Assembly: GCF_007827975.1 (NCBI RefSeq)
Contig: NZ_VITT01000005.1
Length of the DNA stretch: 64,000 bases
Strand: one strand, 5' to 3'
Source: Nitrospirillum viridazoti
Lineage (GTDB): Bacteria; Pseudomonadota; Alphaproteobacteria; Azospirillales; Azospirillaceae
Positions within the stretch are counted from its first letter, which is position 1. Each line of letters opens with the position of its first letter. Positions 1 through 6,719 of the stretch are shown here, piece by piece. The notes below the pieces were generated by a model that saw nothing but the letters and a program-made list of their open reading frames with translations, was not told the DNA's origin and made no database searches. The position numbers and the translations under genes are program-made.

Positions 1-3
1 AAA

Positions 4-79
4 GAGCACGGTGAGAGATCCGACATTCTTGAAGAGTGCGGTGAAGAAACCCGACAGACTTGAAGCCTGCGGCGAAGCC
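4..79. repeat. Imperfect tandem repeats of about 30 bp
   Basis: Two units starting at bases 4 and 34 share a pattern of GAG, CGGTGA, CCGACA and CTTGAA. A third, partial unit starts near base 65. The period is 30-31 bp. No gene in the window explains them. They could be a regulator binding array ahead of the phage gene at 156, or the end of a repetitive gene whose body lies left of the window. Confidence 0.4.
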
Positions 80-155
80 AACTAGGCACCGGTTCTATCT
101 GAAAACATCGTTTCTCCATCGTCCGGGAATTTCCTGGCACATCTGGAGAGACACA

Positions 156-365
156 ATGGAAAAGCAGACCGTTGCGCGGGTTGTTTATTCGGTGGAGGAG
201 TTCTGCACCGCCACCAACACCAGCCGCAGCACGTTCTACCGCGAGGTGAATGCTGGCCGGCTGAAGCCGCTGAAGCGCGGCCGGCGTACCATGATCACCG
301 CCGAAGAGGCGGCCCGCTGGCTCGCTTCCCTGCCCGCCATGAACGGTGAGAAGCAGGCTGCCTGA
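156..365 (+). CDS. AlpA/excisionase-like helix-turn-helix DNA-binding protein
   Basis: This 69-residue protein has the layout of small MerR/AlpA-type (HTH_17) regulators or excisionases. The order is YSVEEFC, then a recognition-helix segment (TSRSTFYREVNAGRLKP), then a basic wing (KRGRRTMI) and a short EEAARWL helix. The start at 156 is chosen because GGAGAG lies 5 bases upstream; a longer frame from base 60 has no ribosome site and reads as unrelated sequence. It heads a plus-strand set of compact phage-type genes, where such proteins act as excision or early transcription regulators. The exact role cannot be told from sequence. A related 74-residue protein is encoded at 11788. Confidence 0.75.
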   Translation: MEKQTVARVVYSVEEFCTATNTSRSTFYREVNAGRLKPLKRGRRTMITAEEAARWLASLPAMNGEKQAA

Positions 366-368
366 CCC

Positions 369-575
369 ATGGCCCAAAATGAAAAGCCCCGGAGCGGTGG
401 CACGCTCACGGGGCTTGGTGATTTCAGCAGCAACAGCGGCGCTGACGTTACCAGGATCCACCTCATTAAACAACCAATAGCCGCGCGCCGGCTCGGTCAG
501 CGCTACGGCTTGAGCCCCTGGGCCGCCCGCATGATCGCCGAACTCGCCTTCGGGACGGAGGCGGCCCATGGCTGA
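369..575 (+). CDS. Small phage-type protein of unknown function
   Basis: This 68-residue frame has a polar start rich in Gly, Ser and Asn, followed by an arginine-rich segment (ARRLGQRYGLSP) and an Ala-rich helix. That layout is common for small proteins between the regulator and replication genes of proteobacterial prophages. It begins 3 bases after the AlpA-like gene and overlaps the next gene by 8 bases, which fits a compact phage operon. There is no clear ribosome site, and a strong hairpin covers the first codons, so the N-terminus is doubtful. No function is assigned. Confidence 0.45.
   Translation: MAQNEKPRSGGTLTGLGDFSSNSGADVTRIHLIKQPIAARRLGQRYGLSPWAARMIAELAFGTEAAHG
384..416 (-). terminator. 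Hairpin followed by a T-run on the minus strand
   Basis: Arms AAGCCCCGGAGCG and CGCTCACGGGGCTT pair over a 6-base loop with a one-base bulge. On the minus strand the stem is followed by TTTTCATTTT, the form of an intrinsic terminator. It sits inside the first codons of the small gene at 369, so it may instead act on that gene's translation. Confidence 0.5.
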
Positions 576-792
576 GGTCATCCCCTTCCGGGCCCGGCCG
601 CGCCCGCCGGGCGTGCGCCTACTGCCGCCTATCCCCACCATAGCCAGCGCCCTGCATGGCCTGCTTCAGGACATTCACGCCGATGCCGCGGAGTTCCATG
701 CGCAGCCGGCCGCCGCCGCCGCACTGGCCAGCTCCGCCAACCGGCTGCGCATCGTCATCGCCAACATGGCGGACCCGGGAGGTGCGGCATGA
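568..792 (+). CDS. Small phage-type protein of unknown function
   Basis: The frame encodes 74 residues: a proline/arginine-rich N-terminus (FRARPRPPGVRLLPP), then an alanine-rich helix. Its ATG lies within the end of the previous frame (8-base overlap) and its TGA overlaps the next start (ATGA at 789). This suggests translational coupling. No recognised domain is visible. Confidence 0.5.
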   Translation: MAEVIPFRARPRPPGVRLLPPIPTIASALHGLLQDIHADAAEFHAQPAAAAALASSANRLRIVIANMADPGGAA

Positions 793-1037
793 CCTCCATT
801 GCCACCACGATCCCCGCCCCAGGCCAACATTCGGTTGAACGGCGCCGCTTGGCTACCGCCGTACACCGCTTGGGGCCCCGGGTAATGGTGGAACTGCTCG
901 ACGAAATCGCCCGCGCCTATTGCATCCCGGATATCGACGATCGGCTGGAGCGGTATGCCGACGCCGATCCTGCGGTGCTCCGGGCGCTGGGTGGTCTTGA
1001 TTGGCCTCCGCTCCCGTCGCCGCGCGAGGTCGCCTGA
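789..1037 (+). CDS. Small phage-type protein of unknown function
   Basis: This is an 82-residue, mostly helical, acidic protein with segments RVMVELLDEIARAY and DDRLERYADADP. It starts in a 4-base ATGA overlap with the preceding gene. Its TGA shares one base with the ATG of the DUF1376 gene at 1037. The unbroken chain of overlaps argues that it is translated. No domain is recognised, and its place before the replication genes is its only functional hint. Confidence 0.55.
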   Translation: MTSIATTIPAPGQHSVERRRLATAVHRLGPRVMVELLDEIARAYCIPDIDDRLERYADADPAVLRALGGLDWPPLPSPREVA

Positions 1038-1726
1038 TGGCCCAATTCCCAGCCATACCACTATTCACCGACGCCTACCTGGGCGACACCACGCACCTCA
1101 CCACCATCGAGCACGGCGCCTACCTCCTACTGCTCATGAGCATGTGGCGGACTGCCGACTGCAGCCTGCCGGCGGACGACAAACTGCTGGCGCGATACGC
1201 CCGCCTGACCACCGGTCAATGGGCCCGAATCAAGCCCACGCTCATGCCCTTTTTCACCGAGGAGGAAGGGCGGATCAGGCAGGGTCGTCTGACGGACGAA
1301 TACAAACTCGTCAGACAGCATAGCCGGCAGCAATCCGACAAAGCGCGGTCTAGGTGGTTGAAAGAAAAGGAAACTGCGGATGCCATGGCAATGCCTGTGC
1401 AATGCCGAACCGATGCCCCCACACCCACTATTACTACCTTAGAAGATAAATCTTCTAAGGGCGCCGAGGCGCCGCTGACCCTGGAAAAACGCGTCTTCGA
1501 CCTGGGCAGGAAGCTGCTGGGACCAAAGGCCGGCGGCCAAGTCACAAAGCTCCGCAAGCACCACGGCGGCGACCTGGAGGCGACGCTTCGCACGCTGGAG
1601 CTGGCCGGGACCAAGAGCGAGCCCGCCGCCTGGCTGGGTGCCGTTCTCCGAAGCGATCCGTCCGCGATGGCCGATGACGTGGCCGCCGCGACTGATGACC
1701 TGTACCGCCGCATGGGGGTCCAATAA
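1037..1726 (+). CDS. DUF1376 (YdaU-like) phage replication-region protein
   Basis: The 229-residue protein opens with the DUF1376 signature: a FPAIPLFTDAYLGDT strand region, then LTTIEHGAYLLLLMSMWR and a winged-helix-like stretch ending in FFTEEEGRIRQGRL. A basic linker (KARSRWLKEKE) and a helical C-terminal part follow. DUF1376 proteins occur beside helicase loaders and primases in phages and resemble replication-initiation winged helices. The start at 1037 (TGATG overlap) is preferred over 1001, which would add 12 residues overlapping the upstream gene. The primase-helicase follows at once (TAATG overlap), so the two are probably made together and both act in element replication (inference). 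Confidence 0.8.
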   Translation: MAQFPAIPLFTDAYLGDTTHLTTIEHGAYLLLLMSMWRTADCSLPADDKLLARYARLTTGQWARIKPTLMPFFTEEEGRIRQGRLTDEYKLVRQHSRQQSDKARSRWLKEKETADAMAMPVQCRTDAPTPTITTLEDKSSKGAEAPLTLEKRVFDLGRKLLGPKAGGQVTKLRKHHGGDLEATLRTLELAGTKSEPAAWLGAVLRSDPSAMADDVAAATDDLYRRMGVQ

Positions 1727-3567
1727 TGACCGACATCGTTGAGTTGAAGCGTTTGCTGAACGACCGCGCCCTAGACGTGGCCGAACACCTGCTACCCCGT
1801 GGCGTCCTGGAGGGCCGCGACTGGTGCGCCGGCTCGACCGCCGGAGAAACCGGCCGCAGCCTCAAGGTTTGCGTGAAGGGGGCCAAGGCCGGCGTCTGGT
1901 CCGACTTCGCGGAGGGCGGTGATAGCGGCGACCTCCTCGACCTGTGGTGTGCCGTGCGGGGCCAGCCGTTGGCGGAAGCGCTGGACGACGTGCGCCGCTT
2001 CCTTGGTGTCGAGCGGCCCTCCTTCGAGCGCCAGCCCCGCACCTACCGCCGGCCGGAGCGACCGCAGTGCCAGGCACCAAAGTCGGCGGTGCTGGACTAT
2101 CTGACGCGGGAGCGGCTGATCAGCGCCGACGCCATCCGCGCCTTCCGGATCGGTGAACAGGGCCGCACCATCGTCCTGCCCAGCGTCCTCCCCGACGGGG
2201 CCCTTGCCGGGGTGAAATACCTCGGCGTCGACCGCAGCACTGAGGGCAGGAAGGTGATTCGCGTTGAGGGAGGGTGCGAGCCGGTGCTGTTCGGCTGGCA
2301 GGCCGTGTCCAACGCCAACCTGCGGGAATGCACAATCACCGAGGGTGAGATCGACGCCATGACGGCCTGGGACTATGGCCTGCCCACTCCCCTGTCTGTG
2401 CCCTTCGGCGGAGGCAAGGGCGCCAAGCAGCAATGGCTTGAGGCTGAATACGACCGCCTAGCCCAGTTCGAGGTGATCTACCTCGCTTTGGATTGCGATT
2501 CCGAGGGCGATGCCGCAGCGGCCGAGATCGCACGCCGCTTGGGTGAACACCGGTGCCGCCGCGTCCTCCTACCCCACAAGGACCTGAACGCCTGCCGCCA
2601 GGCCAACGTGTCGGCGGAGGACATCCGCCGACACTTCGACTCAGCACGCACGGCGGATCCCGAGGAACTGATCCGCGCCGGCGCGCTGGCCGACGACGTG
2701 GTCGACCTGTTCTGGCCCACATCGGAGAGCCGCCAGGGATACCGCCTGCCATGGCGCAAGGCCGGCGACAAGCTGCGCTTTCGCCCCGGCGAGTTGACCA
2801 TCTGGACCGGCGGCACGGGCGAGGGCAAGTCACAGGTGCTCTCGCACGCCGTGGTCGATATGGCCAGCCAAGGGGCCCGAGCATGCATCGCATCCCTGGA
2901 AATGGCGCCGGCGATGCTGCTCAAGCGCGCCGTCAAGCAGGCAGGCAATAACGATCGGCCGACGGAAGCCCGGATCCGCGAGGTCATGATGTGGCTGGAC
3001 ACATGGCTACTGCTGTTCGGCCAAGTCGGCAAGGCGGGGGTGACCCGGCTGATCGAGGTGTTTGAGTACGCGCGGCGGCGCTACGGCTGCGATGTCTTCG
3101 TGGTCGACAGCCTCATGCGCCTGGGCGTCGGCAGTGAGGACTACGAGGGCCAGGAACGCGCCGTCTTCGAGCTCGTAACCTGGGCGGTCGCCAAGGGCGT
3201 GCACGTCCATCTCGTGGCCCATGCCCGCAAGAGCGACCGGAGCAACGGCCAAGCCGGCCAAGTTCCCGGTTCCGAAGACGTGAAGGGAACCAGCGAGATC
3301 GCCAGCAACGCCGCCAACATCATCGGCGTCTGGCGCAACCGCCGGCTTGAGGACGAACTCCGGCAGATGGGTGAAGCCGCCGCGGCCGGCGATGCGGTGG
3401 CGGAGATGAAACTCCGCGAGCTGGAAGACAAGCCACCGGTCGTCATCAACGTGGCGAAGCAGCGGAACGGCGATTGGGAGGGCAAGATCGGCCTCTGGTT
3501 CAACACCGGAAGCTACCAGTACCGCTCGGCCAACGACGACCGGAGCGGCCTGGAGTATGTCGCGTGA
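1726..3567 (+). CDS. Phage bifunctional TOPRIM primase / DnaB-like helicase
   Basis: The 613-residue protein has three parts. Residues 1-110 resemble the DNA-binding start of phage primases but lack an obvious Cys zinc knuckle. Residues about 200-290 form a TOPRIM core, with TEGEIDA supplying the catalytic Glu and ALDCDSEGD the acidic pair. From about 335 there is a RecA/DnaB-type helicase with Walker A GGTGEGKS (near 361), Walker B VFVVDS (near 456) and a His-rich strand (HLVAHARKS). This is the layout of T7 gp4-like and RepA/DnaB-type phage enzymes that unwind DNA and prime synthesis. It overlaps its neighbours by 1 base upstream and 4 bases downstream. It would replicate the element; the host gives no counterpart here. 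Confidence 0.88.
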   Translation: MTDIVELKRLLNDRALDVAEHLLPRGVLEGRDWCAGSTAGETGRSLKVCVKGAKAGVWSDFAEGGDSGDLLDLWCAVRGQPLAEALDDVRRFLGVERPSFERQPRTYRRPERPQCQAPKSAVLDYLTRERLISADAIRAFRIGEQGRTIVLPSVLPDGALAGVKYLGVDRSTEGRKVIRVEGGCEPVLFGWQAVSNANLRECTITEGEIDAMTAWDYGLPTPLSVPFGGGKGAKQQWLEAEYDRLAQFEVIYLALDCDSEGDAAAAEIARRLGEHRCRRVLLPHKDLNACRQANVSAEDIRRHFDSARTADPEELIRAGALADDVVDLFWPTSESRQGYRLPWRKAGDKLRFRPGELTIWTGGTGEGKSQVLSHAVVDMASQGARACIASLEMAPAMLLKRAVKQAGNNDRPTEARIREVMMWLDTWLLLFGQVGKAGVTRLIEVFEYARRRYGCDVFVVDSLMRLGVGSEDYEGQERAVFELVTWAVAKGVHVHLVAHARKSDRSNGQAGQVPGSEDVKGTSEIASNAANIIGVWRNRRLEDELRQMGEAAAAGDAVAEMKLRELEDKPPVVINVAKQRNGDWEGKIGLWFNTGSYQYRSANDDRSGLEYVA

Positions 3568-4058
3568 CGGCCAGCGCTACCGCCCGCCTCATCCGCCTGG
3601 CCGCCGCCCTGCGGGCCGGCATGCGGCCCCATCCCGAGGACGCGGCCTGGGCCGCCCAACGGCTCGACGCCATCGCCGCCGGCGCCGATCCGGTGCGCGC
3701 CCTGGACCTGGGTGCGGCCGATACCAGCGGCCGGCGGAAAGCGCTGCAGCACCGTGACAACCTGATCCGAGGGGCGGCAGCCATCCACTTGGCCGACATG
3801 TCCCGCCGCGCCCAGGCCATCACCCTCCAGCATAAACTAGCCCGCTACGCCGCGTCAGGCTGGCGCTGGGAGGCCTCTGGCGATGCCCCGCCCCAACACC
3901 GCGCTGGAAAGCTTGAAGGTCTCCTGTGGGCAATTCTCAAGACGGGGGCGCCCGTGCCGACCTCCGCCCGGCAATTCCAAAACATCCTGAGCCGCAGGAA
4001 GTGTGAAACGCATTGCGTGCGCAATTTCACACGGGGTTCACCAGCTTCAGCAGCGTGA
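3564..4058 (+). CDS. Phage-type protein of unknown function
   Basis: A GTG start at 3564, in a 4-base overlap with the primase-helicase stop, gives a 164-residue basic protein. It is largely helical, with many Ala and Arg residues, followed by a segment with W-R-W and a basic tail. The longer frame from 3474 would lie inside the helicase and was rejected. The last 18 or so residues run through an inverted repeat at 4001-4032, so the true end of the ancestral gene may differ. No family is recognised. By position it could be an accessory replication or packaging protein. Confidence 0.5.
   Translation: MTASATARLIRLAAALRAGMRPHPEDAAWAAQRLDAIAAGADPVRALDLGAADTSGRRKALQHRDNLIRGAAAIHLADMSRRAQAITLQHKLARYAASGWRWEASGDAPPQHRAGKLEGLLWAILKTGAPVPTSARQFQNILSRRKCETHCVRNFTRGSPASAA
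4001..4032. repeat. Inverted repeat near the end of the phage gene
   Basis: Outer arms GTGTGAAA and TTTCACAC flank an inner palindrome ATTGCG-TG-CGCAAT. Together they form a hairpin with a small bulge. A related string (GCGCGATTTCACAC) lies upstream of the paralogous terminase-like gene near 14,460 on the minus strand. The repeat may be a protein-binding site or a packaging or regulatory signal. Confidence 0.4.
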
Positions 4059-4080
4059 GGCTTCAGCCGCGGAGGATGCC

Positions 4081-4422
4081 GTGAACGACACCCTGGTTTT
4101 TGAAGGAACTAAGCTTGTTCGAAAGGATCGGAAGAGCGACGCCAAGCTGCAGCAGGAACTTCGGTCGGTGCGCCGTGCGCGTGCGCGTGCGCGAAGCCAA
4201 CTGGCGTCCATCGGGGATCAACGGCGCGACCTGCTCCGCGCAAACAACCAGCGCGGCCTTGATAGCCTCGACAAAATGGAAACGCTCGTCCTCCGGCTCA
4301 TCGAACGCGCCGACGTGATGGAAGAGGACGCTCTGGCCCAGATCGCCGCCCTGGAAGCAGCGGCCAGCGCCTCCAGGCTCGGCGCCGAGAAACCGCCGTA
4401 CCAGTCACCGCTGCGCCGATAA
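4081..4422 (+). CDS. Coiled-coil phage-type protein of unknown function
   Basis: The GTG at 4081, 5 bases after GGAGG, is the best start; an upstream start at 4003 in the same frame would overlap the preceding gene. The 113-residue product is highly charged and helical, with runs such as KSDAKLQQELRSVRRARARAR and LDKMETLVLRLIERADVMEEDALAQI that fit a coiled coil. It stops 3 bases before the small-terminase-like gene, so it is probably part of the same unit. No function is assigned. Coiled-coil proteins near terminases may assist packaging, but that is only a guess. Confidence 0.55.
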   Translation: MNDTLVFEGTKLVRKDRKSDAKLQQELRSVRRARARARSQLASIGDQRRDLLRANNQRGLDSLDKMETLVLRLIERADVMEEDALAQIAALEAAASASRLGAEKPPYQSPLRR

Positions 4423-4425
4423 GCC

Positions 4426-4797
4426 ATGCCCAGAGGAGGAAGACGCGCCGGCGCCGGTCGGAAGCCGGGTCCAAGCCCCGCAACGCAGAGCCGACGAGAC
4501 CTGGCCCAGCGGGTCACGGAGAAAGGCATCACTCCCCTGGAAGTGGGCCTGTCCTTGATGCGGTCACTGTGGGCCAAGGCAACCGACGACAGCGGAAACG
4601 TGATCAACACGGAGGAAGCAGTGCGGGCCCACCTAGTGGGAAAGGACTTGGCGCCGTACTGCCATCACCGGCTCTCAGCAACCGAGGTGACGGGCAAGGA
4701 TGGCGGTCCGATTGAAACGATCACCGCCATCACTCCCGAGATGACCGTCAAAGAAGCCGCCGATGCCTACGCAGCCACCCTCAACGCCAGGGACTGA
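4426..4797 (+). CDS. Small-terminase-like DNA-binding protein, copy 1
   Basis: The 123-residue protein begins PRGGRRAGAGRKPG, the AT-hook-like basic motif found at the start of many phage small terminase and terminase-associated proteins. A helical segment (TPLEVGLSLMRSLW) and an acidic tail follow. A clear paralogue lies on the opposite strand at 13990-14418, sharing the basic start, GITPLE.GLSLMR.LW, and KDLAPY. No large terminase or portal gene follows. Instead, exported tailspike-like genes come next, so the packaging module appears truncated or rearranged. Assignment rests on motif and context, not on a full domain match. Confidence 0.6.
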   Translation: MPRGGRRAGAGRKPGPSPATQSRRDLAQRVTEKGITPLEVGLSLMRSLWAKATDDSGNVINTEEAVRAHLVGKDLAPYCHHRLSATEVTGKDGGPIETITAITPEMTVKEAADAYAATLNARD

Positions 4798-4910
4798 ACA
4801 TAGTACTGGCCGCCGGCCGAACTTTTGAGATCCGCCCCACCCGAGCCCCTGGGCAAGGCTCACCCCAGCGCCGCTGCGAAGCGCCGCAAGCCCTTAGATG
4901 GAGCCCATTT

Positions 4911-6404
4911 ATGAAACCACGCTCGTTCCTATTGTTGACTTCGCTGCTGGCCATCTCGACGCAAGCCGGAGCTCAGAGCTACCCGTCGCCGACGTTCAAT
5001 AATGTGGCCGCCAACGCTGCCACCGTTGGCAGCGTCAGCTTGAATGGGACTGGAGTTAATGTCCCGGCTGGTTCGGCAATTAATCTTGGCGAGGCCACGC
5101 CACAGACCGGGACAATGCTCTATACGCGGCAGACTGTGACTGACGCGGCACGGGCGCCGTACGCGATCAATCGGGTTGATGGGATCTACAACACGACGGG
5201 TGGAACGGAAGGCAACATTTCGTCTCCCTTGGTTGTGTATTCAGAGGCTCACGGCGCGCCGGCCTTCGGCGTCTGGGGCATATCGAGCAACATGTACTCC
5301 GATGCCTCAGGCGCCGGCGGCGGCGTCCCCATCGTCTCCAGCATGTTCCGTACCGGCTTGACCGGAGGGGCCTCGTCCAACATGTGGGGGTTCAATTCCC
5401 AAATGGTGGATGAGACGGGCCTGTCCTCTTCACATACCGCCCCCACCTGGGGTTATGAAGTCGATTTGTGGGCAAACGGTGACGATGACACCCCCTATGG
5501 ATGGCGGACGGGGGTGGACTTTGTCTACAAAAAGCAAATCCCTGGTGGGGCCGCAGTGGGCATCGGCAACGGGTTCCGCATAGGGCCGCAGAACGGAGAT
5601 TTCTCACAGGGATATGTCCAACGCGGGTTCTTGCTGAACGGCAAATACTCTCAGGCTGGCTTGGATATGCGCACCGCTGTGCCCATGGCCGGCGCCGTGG
5701 GGGCCATTGCGCTCAGTCAGGACCAACACATCGCAGTGGTGGCCGATGGCTCCCGCTTCCTGACCTATCACGGCACCGGCAATTCCCTGGGCTACGCGAA
5801 TGGGTCTTACGACCTCCTCAACGTGGACGACTTCGGGAATGTCACGGCCCACGCCAGCGTCAATGCTCCTGCGTTCTCAAATGGCGGCGCTCCGCCGAAT
5901 TTCCCGCAAGGGCTCAGCGTGTCCAGCAAGATATTGTTGAACGCCGCCGGAACGAGATACATCAACTACAACTCCACAGGCGGGTACTTCGAATACGGTA
6001 ACGGTTCCTATGGATTGCTGGACGTGGACGACTTCGGCAACGTCACGGCCCATGCGAGCCTTAATGCGCCTGCGTTCTCGAACGGAGGTTCGGCGCCGAA
6101 CTTCCCCCAGGGACTTACGATCGCTGGCAAGTCCGTGCTGCCGAACCTGGCCGGCACCAGCGCCGCCATTGGCGGGTCATCGATTGCAGCCGGCGCCTGC
6201 ACCTCTGGAACCGTCAGCATCTCAGGTGCAACTACCAGCATGGCGGTAGCTGTGAGCTCCGCCGGCAGCGTCGATCCCGGTGACGGGTATTTCGTGCGGG
6301 GGTACGTCTCGGCCTCGGGCACCGTGACGATCAAGGTGTGTAACGCCACGGGGGCCGGCGGCACGCCAACGTCCACCACCTATAATGTGCGGGTAATCCA
6401 GTAG
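4911..6404 (+). CDS. Exported tailspike/collar-like protein with internal repeats
   Basis: The 497-residue protein starts with a Sec signal peptide (KPRSFLLLTSLLAISTQAGA, cleavage near residue 21) and GGAG lies 11 bases before the ATG. The rest is rich in Gly, Ser, Asn and Thr and looks beta-structured. Two repeats near residues 295-335 and 360-395 share YANGS/YGNGS, LLDVDDFGNVTAHAS and NAPAFSNGG, as in trimeric phage fibre shafts. The final 85 or so residues (GACTSGTVSISGATTSMAV onward) resemble a small beta-sandwich tail domain. Sec signals are unusual on phage fibres, so the protein may be a surface or secreted product of the island rather than a virion part. The molecular role is not known. 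Confidence 0.6.
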   Translation: MKPRSFLLLTSLLAISTQAGAQSYPSPTFNNVAANAATVGSVSLNGTGVNVPAGSAINLGEATPQTGTMLYTRQTVTDAARAPYAINRVDGIYNTTGGTEGNISSPLVVYSEAHGAPAFGVWGISSNMYSDASGAGGGVPIVSSMFRTGLTGGASSNMWGFNSQMVDETGLSSSHTAPTWGYEVDLWANGDDDTPYGWRTGVDFVYKKQIPGGAAVGIGNGFRIGPQNGDFSQGYVQRGFLLNGKYSQAGLDMRTAVPMAGAVGAIALSQDQHIAVVADGSRFLTYHGTGNSLGYANGSYDLLNVDDFGNVTAHASVNAPAFSNGGAPPNFPQGLSVSSKILLNAAGTRYINYNSTGGYFEYGNGSYGLLDVDDFGNVTAHASLNAPAFSNGGSAPNFPQGLTIAGKSVLPNLAGTSAAIGGSSIAAGACTSGTVSISGATTSMAVAVSSAGSVDPGDGYFVRGYVSASGTVTIKVCNATGAGGTPTSTTYNVRVIQ

Positions 6405-6569
6405 CGCGAAACGATCCCCCGGGTGCACGGGGTATAGGCCCGATGACCTGGCCCTGCAGCGATTCCTATTCATTCCCGCGTTTATGGCGTGCGCGGGGCG
6501 ACTAGCGGGCGGTGTCGCCAACAACACCCGCAGCGGAGAGATGTCTTTTCCTGGATCCTGAGACCGCGG

Positions 6570-6602
6570 CGGCCAGCGCTAACCATGCGCTGGCCGTTTT
6601 TC
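6570..6602 (+). terminator. Rho-independent terminator
   Basis: Arms CGGCCAGCGC (6570-6579) and GCGCTGGCCG (6587-6596) pair perfectly over a 7-base loop and are followed by TTTTT. It would end transcripts of the tailspike-like gene at 4911, or trim those entering the next gene. Confidence 0.85.
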
Positions 6603-6633
6603 GTTCCGGAGCTGACAGGCAATGGGCTTTGCC

Positions 6634-6689
6634 CAAAATTCTATAAGAAGAAAAAACACCCACAATTTTCTTCTTTATGTAGAATTTTG
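6634..6689. repeat. Long AT-rich inverted repeat
   Basis: Outer arms CAAAATTCTA (6634-6643) and TAGAATTTTG (6680-6689) are perfect. Inner arms TAAGAAGAAAA and TTTTCTTCTTTA extend the stem to about 20 pairs with a small bulge. It ends 30 bases before the ATG at 6720 and stands out from GC-rich surroundings. It may be a regulatory hairpin or the remnant of a small mobile element. Confidence 0.6.
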
Positions 6690-6719
6690 TCGCAACCCAT
6701 ATTTGTGGAGCTCATTTAA

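Larger units (their letters stand above)
6405..6719. other. Intergenic region with a terminator and an AT-rich inverted repeat
   Basis: This 315-base gap between the two exported-protein genes holds no convincing gene. It contains an intrinsic terminator at 6570-6602 and a long AT-rich inverted repeat at 6634-6689. Its right half is much lower in GC than the flanks. Confidence 0.6.
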
